Shown: positions 4,940-5,926 of the stretch, piece after piece
How the letters are laid out: each line of letters opens with the position of its first letter
Numbering within the stretch: position 1 is the stretch's first letter
Origin: JBHIER01 sp046760705 [NCBI: bacterium]
Lineage (GTDB): Bacteria > JBHIER01 > G020348925
Assembly (NCBI GenBank): GCA_046760705.1
Contig: JBHIER010000230.1
Location: forward strand, 1-5,926
Direction of reading: 5' to 3'
Length of the DNA stretch: 5,926 nucleotides
Program-made: the position numbers and the translations under genes
Notes under the pieces: generated by a model
Seen by the model: only the letters and a program-made list of their open reading frames with translations
What the model was told of the DNA's origin: nothing
Database searches by the model: none

Positions 4940-5124
4940 CTCAAATCGAGCTATCTTCAGTTCTTCAGTGAGAATTACATGTCCAGAATCTGCGGTAGAC
5001 TGCCACTTCCCGGTAGTTTTAACCTGGTATTTTTTAAAAGAGAGGGCGATGCGCTGGGATTCTTCCGAGGATTTCGGGAATGTTGTTGGAAAAAACAGAA
5101 CTGTTTAAAATGGAGGATTGAAAA

Positions 5125-5508
5125 ATGGCTGAACGATTGTCCTGCGAAGAGGATCTCTTCTGCGGTGTGAATAAGGCGAAGGATCCTGGGGCAATGACTG
5201 ATCTGGAGAAGAAACCCACCCCGGTCATTGAGGCCCCGAAGACAGTGAGGAAGAATGAATGTTTCATTGTAAATATTGAGGTGGGTAAATTGCTCCAGCA
5301 CCCTAACGAGAATGGCCACTTTATCCAATGGTTGGAACTGTACGCTGATGAGACATATCTGGCCCGGATGGATTTTACGGCAAAGACGACCTGCCCTAAG
5401 ATGACAGTCTGCGTGAGCTTGGATCACGCTCACGGATTCTTGAGGGTGGTCGAGCGCTGCAATCTCCACGGGCTGTGGGAGGCGGTGAAACAGATAAAAG
5501 TGGAGTAA
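5125..5508 (+). CDS. Superoxide reductase (desulfoferrodoxin/neelaredoxin family), one His ligand apparently replaced
   Basis: The product has 127 residues. It should reduce superoxide to hydrogen peroxide at a mononuclear Fe(His)4Cys centre, with electrons usually from rubredoxin, in the cytoplasm. The iron-site motifs are clear: HPNENGHFIQW (His59, His65) and CNLHGLW (Cys112, His115). The N-terminal ligand normally sits in an EK-x-HTPVI or EKHVPVI segment. Here it reads LEKKPTPVIEAP, with Pro31 (codon CCC) where His (CAC or CAT) is expected. Cys7 and Cys13 near the start do not make the CxxC…CC rubredoxin-type domain of two-iron desulfoferrodoxins, so this is the one-iron type with a ~25-residue extension. 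GGAGG 8 bases upstream supports ATG 5125. The ferritin-like gene follows after 47 bases and is probably cotranscribed, linking superoxide removal with iron storage. Confidence 0.9.
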   Translation: MAERLSCEEDLFCGVNKAKDPGAMTDLEKKPTPVIEAPKTVRKNECFIVNIEVGKLLQHPNENGHFIQWLELYADETYLARMDFTAKTTCPKMTVCVSLDHAHGFLRVVERCNLHGLWEAVKQIKVE

Positions 5509-5555
5509 GAAGTTCCAAAAACAGTAGTAGTGCCGAAGAAGAAAGGAGGATACCA

Positions 5556-5926
5556 ATGGCTATTGACAAGAAGCAGTTGATCGATCTGCTCAACAAGGAC
5601 CTCGGCTTGGAGTACACGGCGATGGTTCAGTACGTCCAGCACTCCGGGGTTTTGACCGGAGCTGAGTACATGAATATCCAGAAGGAACTGGCGATTCATG
5701 CTGGTGAGGAACTGCAGCACGCCCTTACTCTGGCCGACCAGATCGACTACCTCGGCGGAGTACCGACAGTTGAAACTCCACCGGCTAAAATCTCCGATAA
5801 CAACCGGACCATGTTGGAACAGGATCTGGAGGGTGAGAACGATGCCATAAATCGATATATGGCCCGGATTGAACAGGCCGAAGAGCTGAAGCTCTTTCAT
5901 CTGGCTCAGAAATTGAGGGAAATCTT
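5556..5926 (+). CDS. Bacterioferritin-like ferritin-fold protein, 3' partial
   Basis: ATG 5556 follows AAGGAGGAT closely, and the frame stays open to the window edge (123 complete codons). The sequence has the four-helix ferritin pattern: LLNKDLGLEYTAMVQYVQHS for helix A with Glu19, AIHAGEELQHALTLADQI for helix B with Glu52 and His55, and DLEGENDAINRYMARIEQAE for helix C with Glu94. These positions match the diiron ligands of bacterioferritin (Glu18, Glu51, His54, Glu94). The remaining pair, expected near residues 127-130, lies beyond the window. LGG-x-P after helix B is also typical. No Met equivalent to the bacterioferritin heme ligand (Met52) is evident at the matching place, where Leu53 follows Glu52, so this may be a non-heme ferritin-like or Dps-like protein. 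It would oxidise and store Fe(II), lowering Fenton chemistry next to superoxide reductase. Confidence 0.87.
   Translation, partial: MAIDKKQLIDLLNKDLGLEYTAMVQYVQHSGVLTGAEYMNIQKELAIHAGEELQHALTLADQIDYLGGVPTVETPPAKISDNNRTMLEQDLEGENDAINRYMARIEQAEELKLFHLAQKLREI

Larger units (their letters stand above)
4765..5124. other. 360-base region without a convincing gene
   Basis: No recognisable protein is encoded here on either strand. The best frame is 4896-5108 (from GTG 4902: HISKVQTIYAPPSN, then ITCPESAVDCHFPVVLTWYF), up to 69 codons. It matches nothing I know, its GTG lies in its own G run, and coding status is doubtful. The region holds two hairpins (4849-4873 and 4898-4939), described separately, and ends in the ribosome site GGAGG (5112-5116) of superoxide reductase. 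It probably contains the end of the upstream transcript and the promoter and leader of the superoxide reductase gene, though no clear -35/-10 pair could be chosen. Confidence 0.5.

Noticed and set aside
5041-5090. GGGCGATGCGCTGGGATTC resembling part of a fluoride riboswitch
   Set aside because: The conserved GGCGATGG core and pairing partners are not present, and the context is not a fluoride exporter.
4975-5556. 193-residue open frame on the - strand
   Set aside because: It lies opposite superoxide reductase, whose metal-site motifs prove the + strand is coding. The translation resembles no protein family.
5430-5900. 156-residue open frame on the - strand
   Set aside because: It overlaps the ferritin-like gene, whose diiron ligands are clear on the + strand.
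1-5926. CRISPR array, tRNA, rRNA or insertion sequence
   Set aside because: No regularly spaced repeats, no cloverleaf or rRNA-like stretch, and no transposase or terminal inverted repeats were seen.

Overview
The window (about 50% GC by eye, 5,926 bases) reads like a piece of an anaerobic or microaerophilic bacterial chromosome. Class II-type superoxide reductase, a ferredoxin:thioredoxin reductase-type catalytic subunit fused to a rubredoxin-like domain, a WrbA-type flavoprotein, single-heme c-type cytochromes and a bacterioferritin-like protein together resemble Desulfobacterota (former Deltaproteobacteria) and similar anaerobic lineages. That assignment rests on gene content only and is an inference. 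All convincing genes lie on the + strand.

Layout. 2-310 is the C-terminal end of a Na+/H+ (CPA-type) antiporter cut by the window edge. 345-1085 is an uncharacterised two-helix membrane protein. 1133-1249 is a short remnant that looks like the tail of a YyaL/DUF255 thioredoxin-domain protein. 1273-2081 is an overlapping gene pair: a CGWC glutaredoxin-like protein and an FTR catalytic-domain/rubredoxin fusion. 2116-2745 is a wrbA-like gene interrupted by one in-frame TAA. 2758-2968 and 3264-3414 are remnants of two different peroxiredoxin genes flanking an intact GYD-domain gene (2968-3267). The first has lost its 5' part including the catalytic cysteine. The second has lost everything from the catalytic cysteine onward and carries a stop and a frameshift. 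3434-3916 and 4109-4477 encode two small exported c-type cytochromes, with a strong REP-like hairpin between them (3995-4028). 4567-4764 is a 65-residue CxxC protein. 4765-5124 has no convincing gene but holds two hairpins. 5125-5508 is superoxide reductase, and 5556 to the window end is the start of a ferritin-like protein.

How the genes fit together. The theme is redox and oxygen-stress defence. Superoxide reductase turns superoxide into peroxide, peroxiredoxins would remove peroxide, the ferritin-like protein would sequester iron, WrbA would reduce quinones by two electrons, and the Grx/FTR-rubredoxin pair would handle disulfides. The notable point is that the peroxide-removal part of the locus is broken (two dead peroxiredoxins) and wrbA is interrupted, while the GYD gene between the dead peroxiredoxins keeps an intact frame. 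The superoxide reductase also appears to lack one of its four histidine iron ligands.
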